Of a stretch of DNA of 64,000 nucleotides, positions 49,450 through 58,935 are shown piece by piece. The stretch is from CAVTYH01 sp963738835. GTDB lineage: Bacteria > Planctomycetota > Planctomycetia > Pirellulales > JADZDJ01. A program made the position numbers and the translations under genes. Within the stretch, counting starts at the first letter, position 1. Each line of letters starts with the position of its first letter. Location of the stretch: contig CAVTYH010000002.1 of NCBI GenBank assembly GCA_963738835.1, positions 806,001 to 870,000 of the forward strand, read 5' to 3'. A model generated the notes under the pieces. The model was not told where the DNA came from. It did not search any database and saw only the letters and a list, made by a program, of their open reading frames with translations.

Positions 49450-50427
49450 ATGCCCGACGATGCAACCAGTTTGAAAACAACTTCACGCCCCAAGCGACGC
49501 AGGTTCCGCTACAGCTTGCGGACTTTTTTGATTGTCGTCACTGCGATTTGCCTGTGGCTGGGATGGAAAATCCGCGCGGCACGGGAGCAACAACGTACCA
49601 TCGCAGCAATACAGGAACTTGAAGGTGGCATAGATTATGATTTTGAATGGGAGGATATTTCTGCCGATCGTGTTCCTCCCGAGCCGGCTTGGCTCGTGAA
49701 GCTCCTAGGGGTGGACTTTCTGCATGATGTGGTAGAGGTTCAAAGCAATACAGGATTCGTAGGGGTGCCAAAAAAGGAGTGTAGTAAACTTCTAGCCCAA
49801 CTGGGTCACTTCCCACATTTGCATTGTGTAATTGTCGATTACTGCATCCTCCACGACGAAGATTTGCAGAATCTTACCGAGTTGACGGAGCTGAAGGCTC
49901 TCAATCTAACCGACTCGGGGATTAGTGATGTCGGATTACAGCACTTGCGAAACCTTAATCGCATGAGCGCACTTCATGTTTCGGAAAACCATATCAGCGA
50001 CAAAGGTCTGCTGTATTTAGCGAGCCTCATATCCCTCGAAGAACTCGACCTCTCAAAGAATCAGATCTCAGGTGAGGGATTTTTGCATCTGGTCAAACTG
50101 AGAAACCTCCGTTGGCTTGGCATCGACGATAATCCAATTACCGATGAGGGCCTGAAGATTATCGCGAGATTACCCCATTTGGAAACGCTTTTACTCGATC
50201 ACTCCGACATTACCAATGCAGGGCTAGAACACCTGCAAGGAGTTTCCAGTTTGAAACACTTAAGTTTAATTAGCACGAGAGTAAGCGACACTGGTATCGA
50301 ATCTCTGCTAAAGATGCCCAGCCTGAATACCCTCGATATTTCTGGTACTCGCATTACCGCAGAAGGGATCAGCCGACTAAAACGAATGCAGCCTAAATTG
50401 GATCTTCGTCTTTCACCTGGCCGCTAA
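49450..50427 (+). CDS. Membrane-anchored leucine-rich-repeat protein
   Basis: About 325 residues from the ATG at 49450. 'RRRFRYSLRTFLIVVTAICLWLGW' region is the planctomycete SLRTxL membrane motif at the N terminus. Residues ~155-315 form about eight leucine-rich repeats of ~24 residues ('LKALNLTDSGISDVGLQHL', 'LEELDLSKNQISGEGFLHL', 'LNTLDISGTRITAEGISRL'), the RI-like/internalin-like type. The LRR face is likely extracytoplasmic. Ligand unknown. Confidence 0.8.
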   Translation: MPDDATSLKTTSRPKRRRFRYSLRTFLIVVTAICLWLGWKIRAAREQQRTIAAIQELEGGIDYDFEWEDISADRVPPEPAWLVKLLGVDFLHDVVEVQSNTGFVGVPKKECSKLLAQLGHFPHLHCVIVDYCILHDEDLQNLTELTELKALNLTDSGISDVGLQHLRNLNRMSALHVSENHISDKGLLYLASLISLEELDLSKNQISGEGFLHLVKLRNLRWLGIDDNPITDEGLKIIARLPHLETLLLDHSDITNAGLEHLQGVSSLKHLSLISTRVSDTGIESLLKMPSLNTLDISGTRITAEGISRLKRMQPKLDLRLSPGR

Positions 50428-50473
50428 ACCACGAGGGCCATGTGGTTTTCCGTCTTTTGCGCCCCGAATCCAA

Positions 50474-52267
50474 TTAAAACCCTTCATCCACCGCGCGGCT
50501 CGAATAGAGCGGCAAGTAGCGGTAATAAACTTCCAGCGTGAGAATGGCGATAGCGGTGTTGTACAGCCGGCCCCCTTTGTCGCCGTGGCGGTCTTGGAAG
50601 TACCAACTGCCCGATTCGTGGCCTTCGTTGGACTGAGTGGCCACCAGGAACTCGCGCATCTTTTTGTTCCAGCGTTCCCAGGCTGGACCGTGATGGTGGT
50701 AGAGCACTTGCGTGGTGTAGTAGTCGAAGTACAGATCGGCCTGGTTGGTGGTTTTGTCGGGAGGCATGGAAGGGCCGAGTTTATCGAGGGCCGCCAAGCC
50801 CTTCACCAAGGCCGGATGTTGCCGGCCCCAGCCCAAGTACATGCGGCATAACAGGCCGACGGCCGAGGTGGTTGGTTCATCGCCGGGTCGCAAGTAGCCG
50901 TACGATGCGCCTTTGTTGTCTTGCACGCTGTCGAGAAATTTGTTGGCCAGGAAGAAACTTTGCGAAGGGACTTCGAGCCCCGCCATTTGCGCACTTTTCA
51001 GCGCCATTAGTTGCCAACCGGTGACGGTGGTGTCGCCAGGCATGCCGGGGGTGTAGCGCCAACCGCCGCCGTGGCGATCTTGGGCGTAGACGATGAAATC
51101 GACCGCCTTCTGCGCGTACGGTTTCAAGTTCTCGTCGTGCGACATGGCATAGGCTTCGCACAGCACGATGGTTGAAATGCCCTGGGCGTACATCGTGCCT
51201 TCTTCCAAATCGCCGCCGTTGGGAGTGACCAGCATGCGGCTGCCCAAGTAATACAGACCGCGACTAACCTGATCTTTGTACGGCCCTTCTTTGTGCGTGT
51301 AGCCGGCGCCGTAAAACGGCAGCAATGCCAAGGCGGTGGCGGCAGTGGTCGAGCGTTCCACGCCGGGGTTGCGACACAAACCTTCGCACGGCGGACCTTC
51401 GAACGAAAAACTCCAACTGCCGTCTTCGTGCTGATGGGCGATGAGCCACTTGAGTCCACGCTCCACGGCGGCTTCGCTGGTGGCCGATCCACCGCCGGAG
51501 CCGGCCAGTGCCGCGCGGCGAGTTTTCGAGCGTCCGCCCAATCCGCCGCCGCCGATTTTGCCCAGCGGCTCGCCCCACGGCACGCCGCTGTGTTCGGCGA
51601 ACAGCAGACCATCGAGTGCGTTCGGTTGTGGCTCCGAGGGCATGCCGGGCTGGCCCAGCGCTGGCAGCAAATCGATGGGACCGACTGGCGATTCGGTTGA
51701 TTCGGTGGCGGTGGGATCGACGATGCTCGGATCGCCGCCCGGCTTGGCACTCGGCGATCCGGGTGTGCCCGGCTTGGGCGCCTCGAGCGAGGCAGCATCG
51801 CCGGGGAGATCGGCCAGCGGCAAATCTTGTTGATTGGAAGGGTTGACCGACAGATCGACCGGAATCAACTGGGTGACTGTGTGATGAATCCACAGGCCGA
51901 GCAGAATCAAGACCGAGGCGTGCAGAACGGCGCTGATGAACCAGGCGCCGATTTCGTAATGGCCGGTGACGCCGCCGCGGAAGATGGCTTTCCAGCCGCT
52001 AGGAATGTCGGCCGCTGCGGTGTCTGGCTCGTCAGCTCTTGGACCGTCTTCAGGCCAGGGCTCGCCTTTCCAACTGCGAGTGGCGGAATCGGAGGGTTTG
52101 GTCGCGACGCCTTTGCCGATCGTCGTCACGCCACCGCTCGATTTCGATGCGCCGCTGCCAGCGACCGCCACGGGGCCGGTCGGCGAATTCTGCATCGGCG
52201 GCGACTGATCGCGAGACATGAAAGCGAAGAGCGGTGGGGGATGCGCAGTATCAGCGCTACCTGTCAA
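50474..52267 (-). CDS. Membrane-anchored prenyltransferase/squalene-oxidase-repeat protein 2
   Basis: 597 residues (start at 52267; ATG 52219 is also good). Same architecture as 39007-40752: Pro/Ser-rich N terminus, one helix ('WFISAVLHASVLILLGLWIH'), Gly-rich linker, then QW-like toroid repeats ('RGLKWLIAHQHEDGSWSFSF', 'ALALLPFYGAGYTHKEGPYK', 'GGWRYTPGMPGDTTVTGWQL'). Long stretches are nearly identical to protein 1 ('STIVLCEAYAMSHDENLKPY'). The two are clearly duplicates. Catalytic residues for cyclase or transferase activity are not visible. Confidence 0.8.
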   Translation of the reverse strand: MTGSADTAHPPPLFAFMSRDQSPPMQNSPTGPVAVAGSGASKSSGGVTTIGKGVATKPSDSATRSWKGEPWPEDGPRADEPDTAAADIPSGWKAIFRGGVTGHYEIGAWFISAVLHASVLILLGLWIHHTVTQLIPVDLSVNPSNQQDLPLADLPGDAASLEAPKPGTPGSPSAKPGGDPSIVDPTATESTESPVGPIDLLPALGQPGMPSEPQPNALDGLLFAEHSGVPWGEPLGKIGGGGLGGRSKTRRAALAGSGGGSATSEAAVERGLKWLIAHQHEDGSWSFSFEGPPCEGLCRNPGVERSTTAATALALLPFYGAGYTHKEGPYKDQVSRGLYYLGSRMLVTPNGGDLEEGTMYAQGISTIVLCEAYAMSHDENLKPYAQKAVDFIVYAQDRHGGGWRYTPGMPGDTTVTGWQLMALKSAQMAGLEVPSQSFFLANKFLDSVQDNKGASYGYLRPGDEPTTSAVGLLCRMYLGWGRQHPALVKGLAALDKLGPSMPPDKTTNQADLYFDYYTTQVLYHHHGPAWERWNKKMREFLVATQSNEGHESGSWYFQDRHGDKGGRLYNTAIAILTLEVYYRYLPLYSSRAVDEGF

Positions 52268-52416
52268 TTATAACGTGTGAAGATTACGGCAGCGCGGCAC
52301 AGAATTGGCCGATTTTGCTTGGGTTTTGCGAACTTTTTCGACAAGGTTTTGCTCCATCGGACGATCGCTTGGTACATTAGGCGAACCTCGAACTTCCCGC
52401 CCTTTTATCTCACCAT

Positions 52417-54106
52417 ATGATTATGCGACGCTTGCCACTGACCCTTTCGGTGATCTTGCTGCTGCCGCTGAGTGCATTTTGCGAGCCGGCTGTTGTTTCG
52501 CCTGCCGTCCCTGCATCGACGTCGTCTTCCACCGCAAACAGGTCGGTTGCCGATCCGCTGCGCGAGATGCAGGCCGCGGCCATCAGTCACGACTATGCCG
52601 ATTGGGGTTATTGGGGGCCGTACCCCTCGAAGTACACCGGCTGGACGAATCATTCCAACCGCTTGATTCCGGTTTACACCTTCGGCCTCGATTTGAAATC
52701 GGTCCGCGGCGAGCACAGCATTTATCGCGATGCCGAACGGCTCAAACAATTGTACGGCCAGTTGCCGGCGGAAACGCTGAATCCGCATGCCGAGTATTTT
52801 GATCAGACCGATATCTTTCGCTTGCAGCAAGCGGCGGCAGCGGCCGGCAAAAGGCGCATCATTTTGTTCATTTTCGACGGCATGGATTGGCAAACCACTT
52901 GGGCCGCTGCCACCTATCGCGCGGGCGAAGTGAAATATCGCGAAGGCCGCGGCACTGGTTTGCACTTTCAAGATTACCGCGGCGCGCCGACCGATTTCGG
53001 CTATATGGTCACCAGTCCGCATAACGATGGCACGAAGTCCGATGTTGACACGCAAAGTGTGGTGAATCCCGGCGGAAAAATAAGGGGCGGCTACGATTGG
53101 CGGCGAGCGGGCGAAACGCCGTGGAGCGAGGCGGCCGATCCGATGTATCCGATTGCCAAGAGTCGCGATCAGCCGCAAGTGTATACCGATTCCTCCGCGT
53201 CAGCCACGTCGATGACCGCGGGCATAAAAACTTTTAACGATTGCGTGAATGTCGATTTTGAAGGTCGCCCGGTGGAAACCATCGCCCAAAAGCTGCAGTG
53301 CCAAGGCTGGAGCGTGGGGGCCGTGACCAGCGTGCCTTTCAGTCACGCCACGCCGGCCTGCGCGTATGCCAACAATGTGTTTCGCGACGATTATCAGGAC
53401 CTCTCACGCGACATGCTTGGGTTGCGTTCAGCATCGCATCGCGAGCAACCGCTGGCAGGGCTCGATGTCGTGATTGGCACCGGCTGCGGCGATGATGTGC
53501 AAGCCGACAAGGCGCAGGGCGCGAACTTCGTGCCCGGCAACCGCTACATTACTACCGTCGATTTGGACGCCATCGATGTGCAGCACGGCGGAAAATATCG
53601 CGTGGTGCAGCGCACCGCCGGCGTTGACGGGCGGGCAGCACTAGCGACAGCGGCCACCGAAGCCGCGGTGAATCGTCAGCGGCTGCTCGGATTTTTCGGC
53701 GCGGGCGTCGGGTCCAAAAATCATCTGCCATTTCGCACGGCCGATGGCAATTTCGATCCGACCGCGGGCGCTAACCCGGCTGAAAAATACACAGAGGCCG
53801 ACGTACGAGAGAATCCGCGGCTGCCCGATATCGCGCGGGCGGCTTTGAAGGTGCTCGGCCAAAATCCAAATGGGTTTTGGCTGATGATTGAAGCGGGCGA
53901 TGTGGATTGGGGTAACCACGACGACAACATCGACGATTCCATCGGCGCGGTGCTCGATGGCGACGATGCCGTGAAAGCCGTCACCGATTGGATCGAAACT
54001 CACGGCGGTTGGAACGACACAGGCGCTAATTGTGACCGCCGACCACGGGCATTATTTTCATTTGACAAAGCCGGAGGCGATTGCTGCCGCTGGGAAGCGG
54101 AAATGA
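52417..54106 (+). CDS. Secreted alkaline phosphatase (frameshifted near the 3' end)
   Basis: Signal peptide 'RRLPLTLSVILLLPLSAFCE'. The alkaline phosphatase fold shows the metal site 'FIFDGMDW' (Asp154), the catalytic Ser/Thr region 'DSSASATSMTAGIKTFN' and the second metal site 'WLMIEAGDVDWGNHDDN'. After 'GGWNDT' the frame open to 54126 diverges, while the +1 frame reads 'ALIVTADHGHYFHLTKPEA' and ends 'AAGKRK' at 54106, supplying the third conserved metal ligand (the DHGH). An extra base near 54018 explains this. The enzyme probably liberates phosphate in the periplasm or outside. Confidence 0.88.
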
Positions 54107-54112
54107 AGCACG

Positions 54113-54186
54113 GCAATGACCAATGACCAACCACCAATGACCAAAAACGGTATAAAATGCATTGATCATTGATGTTTGGTCCTTGG
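54113..54186. repeat. Short inverted repeat between the phosphatase and PPIase
   Basis: 'aatgaccaatgaccaaccac' and 'tttggtccttggtcatt' are complementary arms around an A/T-rich 'aaaaacggtataaaatg' core. It lies between convergent genes, so it may end both transcripts. Confidence 0.5.
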
Positions 54187-55337
54187 TCATTTCTTCCCTA
54201 GAGTCTTCGGCTCGTACGGATGGTCGCGCTTCCGCAGCACCTCAGCTTTGAGGAGTTTGTCGGGCACGATGCCAGCGGGTTTATCGGGATCGATGCGTTG
54301 GATTTTCGAGAGCACATCCAGCCCCTCGATCACGCGACCGAACACAGTGTATTGGCCGTCTAAACTTTCGGTCGGTCCAAACGTTATGAAGAACTGCGAG
54401 CCACCAGAGTTGCGCTCGGCAGTGTGCGCCATGCTCAGGCTGCCGCGAAAGTGTTCACGGTGGTTGGGCAAAAAACACTCGTCCTCGATCGTGTAGCCGG
54501 CGTTGCCGGTGCCGACCGCCTGGCCCGGATATTTCGCCGGGTCTTTGGAAACCGGATCGCCGGTTTGGGCCATGAAATTTGGCAATACACGGTGAAATTG
54601 CACGCCGTCGTAAAAGCCCTGTTCCACAAGGCTGATGAAATTTGCCACAGTGTTGGGGGCTTCGTTTTCGAAGAGCTTCACAACCAGATCGCCGGCCGAG
54701 GTGTGCAACTTGACGCGCGGCAAATCGTCGGCCTTGGTCTCGGCGGTGCGGAATTTTTCTTCGCGCTCCCACTTGGGTCGGTAACGTTCAATGCCCGCCT
54801 GAGTTTGTGCAATGCGAGAGTCGCTGGGCGGTTTGCCTCCATTGAAGGTCTCGAGATATTTTTTCGCCTCGTCCAATTGCATGAGCGCGAATGCTGCGGA
54901 AGCGGCCACGCGATAGACGTCCTTATTCGGATAATGGTGCTCGATCAGCAACTTGGCCAGCCGCAATGCCTCTTCGTAGTTGTCGCTGCGCAAATCGGCC
55001 ACGGACATGGCATACAAGGGCTCAGCAAATGTCCGATTCTTGTCGTCAGCCAGGTAACCTTTCTCCGCCGCCGCTATCAGCCGGGTTGCCAGTTCCGACG
55101 TTTTCTTGAGCAAGGTCACGTACTTGGGCGAAAGCGTTGGAACATCTTTCGGCGGACCAAATTGCATCTTGACCTGAAAATCGCCCAGTTCCATGAGCGC
55201 CTTTTTCCACTCGTCATAGAGCTGACGAAATTCCGCTTGAGCGGGAGTTTCGGCGCAGGCTTATCATCCGCCGCCCGCAACCGGCCGATAAAAAGGCATA
55301 AGACACACACGGCCAACGTCCATCCGATTCGATGCAT
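54187..55337 (-). CDS. Exported peptidyl-prolyl cis-trans isomerase (cyclophilin), frameshifted near the 5' end
   Basis: The cyclophilin domain fills the C-terminal half: 'VKLHTSAGDLVVKLFENEAP', 'FYDGVQFHRVLPNFMAQTGD', 'RGSLSMAHTAERNSGGSQFF' and 'LDGQYTVFGRVIEGLDVL' are intact, with the catalytic Arg, Phe and Gln. An N-terminal TPR-like helical region precedes it. The open frame starts at 55194 ('MELGDFQVKMQFG'), but upstream a signal peptide in another frame ('HRIGWTLAVCVLCLFIGRLR' then 'AADDKPAP', from 55337) joins smoothly to 'AEFRQLYDEWKKALMELGD' in this frame. A base is missing or extra near 55250. The protein acts outside the cytoplasm as a folding helper. Confidence 0.85.
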
Positions 55338-55354
55338 TTCACTCACCTTTCGTC

Positions 55355-56188
55355 ATGGGCAATCGTCTATCGATAGCTTACCATGAGTTGGTGTCGCCGA
55401 AAAAGCATCCCTCCGATCCGCTGCCGTCGGCGGTGGAAACTCCGCCGCGCATCATTGGCGGCAACCTGCGAGGACGCAAACTGATTTACACCGGCGATCT
55501 GCGCACCCGGCCGATGAAAGAACGGGTTCGCGAAGCCGTGTTCAATTTGGTAGGCCCCGCGGTACGCGGCAAGCACGCCATCGATCTGTTTGCCGGCACC
55601 GGCGCGCTGGGTTTGGAAGCCATCAGTCGCGGCGCCGCCAGCGCGACACTGGTCGAGCGGCATTTCCCGTCCGCCGACATCATCAAACAAAACGCCACGG
55701 CGCTGGGGGTAGAAAACCGTTGCACCATTTTGCCCGCGAACACACTGTTGCTTCCAAAGCGCTGGCCGCAGTTTCCGGCGACGCCATGGGTCGTGTTTTG
55801 TTCGCCGCCCTACGATTTTTACATCGACCATGCCGACGAGATGCTGGCGCTCGTCGGCGGTCTGATGGATCGCGCTGAGGCGAATAGCATTTTTTGCGTC
55901 GAAGCCGACGAGCGATTCGATTTCAAAACGCTGCCGCACCCCGACGATTGGGATGTCCGCACCTATCTGCCCGCCGTGGTCGGCATTTGGCACAAACCGG
56001 CGCTGAGTAGCTTAAACCGAAACCGTACGGGAACGCCGCGCTCTCGACGCCGGGGTCGCCGACACACAATCCCACTTGCTCCATGTTGCGCGGCCAAGTG
56101 CGCGGCAGTTTGCCCGTCGGCTTCACATCGCCCAGTAGCACGTCGGCCACTCCCTGACCTTCCGTGCCAGGCAGCCACGCGGCGATGA
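55355..56188 (+). CDS. rsmD: 16S rRNA (guanine(966)-N2)-methyltransferase RsmD (3' end uncertain)
   Basis: 'RIIGGNLRGRKLIYTGDLRT' (N-terminal RsmD signature 'xGGxxRGRxL'), 'TRPMKERVREAVFNLV', SAM motif I 'AIDLFAGTGALGLEAISRGA' and catalytic 'VFCSPPYDFY' (a SPPY variant of the usual DPPY). The real product should end near 'VRTYLPAVVGIWHKP' (codon ~213); the open frame runs on to 56188 into sequence antisense to the GH3 gene. Either the stop has been lost or a base is missing near 56010. Confidence 0.9.
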   Translation: MGNRLSIAYHELVSPKKHPSDPLPSAVETPPRIIGGNLRGRKLIYTGDLRTRPMKERVREAVFNLVGPAVRGKHAIDLFAGTGALGLEAISRGAASATLVERHFPSADIIKQNATALGVENRCTILPANTLLLPKRWPQFPATPWVVFCSPPYDFYIDHADEMLALVGGLMDRAEANSIFCVEADERFDFKTLPHPDDWDVRTYLPAVVGIWHKPALSSLNRNRTGTPRSRRRGRRHTIPLAPCCAAKCAAVCPSASHRPVARRPLPDLPCQAATRR

Positions 56189-57890
56189 CGGCGTCGCTCG
56201 TCTGTAGTGCATCTCCCAAAATAAGCGGACGTCCGGAGATCAAGATTGTGATTACCGGGACGCTGGTTTTTTCTGGATTCACTTTCTTTTCGAAATCAGA
56301 AGCTTCTTTGGCTGCGCACACCAGCCGAAGGTCATCTTCTGAAAGGCTCAAATCCTTTCGGTCGCCCTTGCCTTCGGCATAAGGCTCTTCGCTGATGACG
56401 ACAATTACTGCATCAACCTCACTGGCGACAACGGGTTCAGGACAGTGCGAAACCTTGGTTTCCTTTGATACGGTATTTTTAATTGCATCCAGAATTGAGG
56501 TGCCGCCTTGGATTGTTGCACCTGGCTTTCCTTGCCAGTCGATTGTCCAACCACCGCATTGCAAGCCAAGGTCGAACGCACCCCGGCCTAACACGCAGAT
56601 ATGCTTGCTATTCTTCGACAGCGGCAAAGCGTGGTTCTCATTTTTCAAAAGCACCAGCGATTGTTGCACGCACTGTCGTGCCACCGCTCGATGCTCGGCC
56701 GAGCCAATTTTGGCCGTCAAATTCGGATCGCTCATTGGTTGATCGAAGAGCCGGGTCTTGAGCTTCGCCAGCAAAATACGCTTCACGGCATCGTCGATCC
56801 GCGCTTGTGGCACTTTTCCTTCATCCACAAGCTCTTTGAGCAGGCCGATGAACTCGACGTAATTGTTTTTCTGGCCCGGGCCGTTGGAAATCATGATCAT
56901 GTCGAGGCCGGCGTTGATCGATTTTTCGATATCGTTCTTGTAATTCGGCGAGAGCTGATCGATCGCCGCCCAATCGGAAATCAAAAACCCATCGAAGCCC
57001 AGTTCGCCTTTGAGCACATCGGTCAGCAGATACTTATTGCCGTGCATCTTCTGACCGTTCCAACTGCTGTAGGAAACCATGATAGTTCCCACTCCGGCTT
57101 TGATGGCGGCGATGTAGCCCGGCAGATGGATTTTTCGCAGCGTGGCTTCATCGCACTGGGTGTTGCCCTGATCTTTGCCATCGGTCGTGCCGCCATCGCC
57201 GACATAATGCTTGGCGCAGGCCACCACAGAATCGGCATTGGCCAGATTCTTCCCTTGCAGACCGCGGACGGCTGCCGCCCCAAGCGTTTCCGCCAGCTCG
57301 GGCGTTTCGCCAAAACTTTCGTAGGTGCGACCCCAGCGCGGATTCCGCGCTACCGCAATGCAGGGCGCGAAGGCCCAATTGGTGCCGGTGCCGGCCACTT
57401 CTTCCGCCGTTACCCGTGCCGCTTGTTCGACGAGCTGCGGATTTCGTGTGGCGCCCAGGCCGATGTTGTGCGGGAAGATAACTGCGCCATCGATATTGTT
57501 ATGACCGTGGACCGCATCGATGCCGTAGAGCAGCGGAATCTTAAGCCGCGTTTTGAGCGCCTGCGATTGAAATTCGTCGTAGAACGCCGCCCAGGTTTGG
57601 GCCGAGTTGTCTTTCGGATCGGAACCCCCGCCGCTGAGGACCGAGCCCAGGAAATACTTTTGCACGTCCGATTTGTTTTTGAGTGCGCTGGAATCGACCT
57701 GCACCATCTGGCCGATTTTTTCATCGAGCGTCATCTGAGCGAGCAGCGCGTCGACTTTCACATCGACGGCGGCATTATCGCCATCTGATGCCAGCAGACG
57801 AACGCTGCCCGAATAAGCGGCGCCTGCCACCACAGCGCTGGCGCCGGCCATGCGCATCAAGAATTGTCGACGACCGATATTTTGCGGCAT
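55923..57890 (-). CDS. GH3 family beta-glucosidase, Tat-exported
   Basis: About 655 residues from ATG 57890. 'NIGRRQFLMRMAGASAVVAG' is a twin-arginine signal. The GH3 N-terminal domain carries 'GIDAVHGHNNIDGAVIFPHN', 'VACAKHYVGDGGT' and nucleophile 'FDGFLISDWAAID' (Asp of SDW). The C-terminal GH3 domain has 'SLVLLKNENHALPLSKN' and 'VDAVIVVISEEPYAEGKGDR' with the acid/base region. Conserved end 'FPYGFGLSY' is followed by ~30 extra residues overlapping rsmD, where the true stop seems lost. It hydrolyses beta-glucosides in the periplasm or outside, probably for plant or algal glycan use. Confidence 0.9.
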   Translation of the reverse strand: MPQNIGRRQFLMRMAGASAVVAGAAYSGSVRLLASDGDNAAVDVKVDALLAQMTLDEKIGQMVQVDSSALKNKSDVQKYFLGSVLSGGGSDPKDNSAQTWAAFYDEFQSQALKTRLKIPLLYGIDAVHGHNNIDGAVIFPHNIGLGATRNPQLVEQAARVTAEEVAGTGTNWAFAPCIAVARNPRWGRTYESFGETPELAETLGAAAVRGLQGKNLANADSVVACAKHYVGDGGTTDGKDQGNTQCDEATLRKIHLPGYIAAIKAGVGTIMVSYSSWNGQKMHGNKYLLTDVLKGELGFDGFLISDWAAIDQLSPNYKNDIEKSINAGLDMIMISNGPGQKNNYVEFIGLLKELVDEGKVPQARIDDAVKRILLAKLKTRLFDQPMSDPNLTAKIGSAEHRAVARQCVQQSLVLLKNENHALPLSKNSKHICVLGRGAFDLGLQCGGWTIDWQGKPGATIQGGTSILDAIKNTVSKETKVSHCPEPVVASEVDAVIVVISEEPYAEGKGDRKDLSLSEDDLRLVCAAKEASDFEKKVNPEKTSVPVITILISGRPLILGDALQTSDAVIAAWLPGTEGQGVADVLLGDVKPTGKLPRTWPRNMEQVGLCVGDPGVESAAFPYGFGLSYSAPVCAKCRPRRADRCGHPNRRGAAAF

Positions 57891-58027
57891 GGTTTGTATC
57901 CAAAACAATTGTGGCGAATCTTGAAATGAAGAACGAGAAAACGACAGCGCCTAACAGAATAACCACTGGAAACACGGGGAGCACGGGGATGGATCAGGAA
58001 TTTCGATTCAAACGTCCGAAAACAATT

Positions 58028-58068
58028 CCCCCTCTCTCCCAGCGGGAGAGGGCTGGGGTGAGGGAGAC
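58028..58068. repeat. Family B repeat, copy 3
   Basis: 'ccctctctcccagcgggaga' plus 'gggctggggtgaggg' lies between the GH3 start and the PPOx stop. Intergenic copy of the repeat found in frame in kdpB and ABC-GNAT. Confidence 0.7.
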
Positions 58069-58088
58069 AGCGTAGCACGTTGACGTCA

Positions 58089-58535
58089 TCAATCGATGGG
58101 CACCTCAATATATTCCAGCGCCCATTCCTGCATGTAGCGCACTTGCGCCGGCCGGATGCGGTACACGATCAGCTCCGGATTTTCCAGTGTACGCAGATAT
58201 TGCCGCAACAGCGGATTGGCGTCCCAAATTTCGCCAAGCAAGGCGGCATCGGTCAGCACTTCGGCCGCGCCGGTGATGCGGACCTGATCGTGGCTGGTGT
58301 CGAGATAGCACAATTCGACGTGCGGATTAGCCGCGATTTCTTGCGTCTTGTGATAACTGCGCAAGTTGGCGACGTAAATCACAAAGCCGTCGGTTCTGAC
58401 CGGCGAAACGGGACGCACGCGCGGCTGATCGCCATCCAGCGTGGCCAACATTCGCGCGCGAACTGTCTCGACGATGTGGTGCGCTTTGGCAGCGACGTCT
58501 TGTGGGCCGATCGGTTTGGGCTCCGGCTTTGTCAT
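58089..58535 (-). CDS. Pyridoxamine 5'-phosphate oxidase-fold protein
   Basis: About 148 residues from ATG 58535 (an upstream ATG at 58592 lies within a palindrome). 'ARMLATLDGDQPRVRPVSPV' and 'VIYVANLRSYHKTQEIAANP' with 'VELCYLDTSHDQVRITGAAE' are the FMN-binding split-barrel pattern of general-stress/PPOx-like proteins. Many members bind FMN, F420 or haem; the cofactor here is not determined. Confidence 0.78.
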   Translation of the reverse strand: MTKPEPKPIGPQDVAAKAHHIVETVRARMLATLDGDQPRVRPVSPVRTDGFVIYVANLRSYHKTQEIAANPHVELCYLDTSHDQVRITGAAEVLTDAALLGEIWDANPLLRQYLRTLENPELIVYRIRPAQVRYMQEWALEYIEVPID

Positions 58536-58553
58536 GCCCGCAATTATACATAG

Positions 58554-58620
58554 TCCGACCGTGTCGGTCGGGATATAGGCAGGCACCCTCACCCCGGTCC
58601 TCTCCCAAAGGGAGAGGGAG
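58554..58620. repeat. Family G copy 4 followed by family B copy 4
   Basis: 58554-58573 is the 'tccgaccgtgtcggtcggg' palindrome; 58584-58620 is the family B hairpin ('cctctcccaaagggagaggg'). They fill the space between the PPOx start and the prepilin-peptidase-like stop. Confidence 0.75.
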
Positions 58621-58635
58621 AAGTTTGTTGCCGGC

Positions 58636-58935
58636 TCAGCGAAACCACAACCAGCCGATGAACAAGAAAACCAATCCGACCGCCAATTCCACTAGCGGAT
58701 AGCGCGGCGAAATCTTCGCGCCGCAATCGTGGCAGCGGCCGCGCAGCCACAACCAGCCCAGCACCGGCACGTTGTGGTACCAGCGAATGGCGTGGCTACA
58801 CGCCGGACAGCGCGAGCCGGGCCACGCCAAATTCATTTTTCGCGGCAGCCGGTAGATCACCACGTTCAAAAAACTGCCGATGATCGTGCCCAAGACGAAG
58901 ATCCACACCAGCAGCAGCCACAGCGGAACATTCAT
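58636..58935 (-). CDS. Stand-alone prepilin peptidase N-terminal (methylase/zinc) domain
   Basis: 99 residues. 'LGTIIGSFLNVVIYRLPRKM' and the four-cysteine zinc site 'SRCPACSHAIRWYHNVPVLG' ... 'RGRCHDCGAKISPRYPLVEL' define the A24 N-terminal domain (DiS_P_DiS) of prepilin peptidases. The protein stops after the second helix and lacks the catalytic Asp-containing A24 peptidase domain. The stop lies 16 bp from a repeat. It could be a truncated gene or a free-standing domain. Confidence 0.82.
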   Translation of the reverse strand: MNVPLWLLLVWIFVLGTIIGSFLNVVIYRLPRKMNLAWPGSRCPACSHAIRWYHNVPVLGWLWLRGRCHDCGAKISPRYPLVELAVGLVFLFIGWLWFR

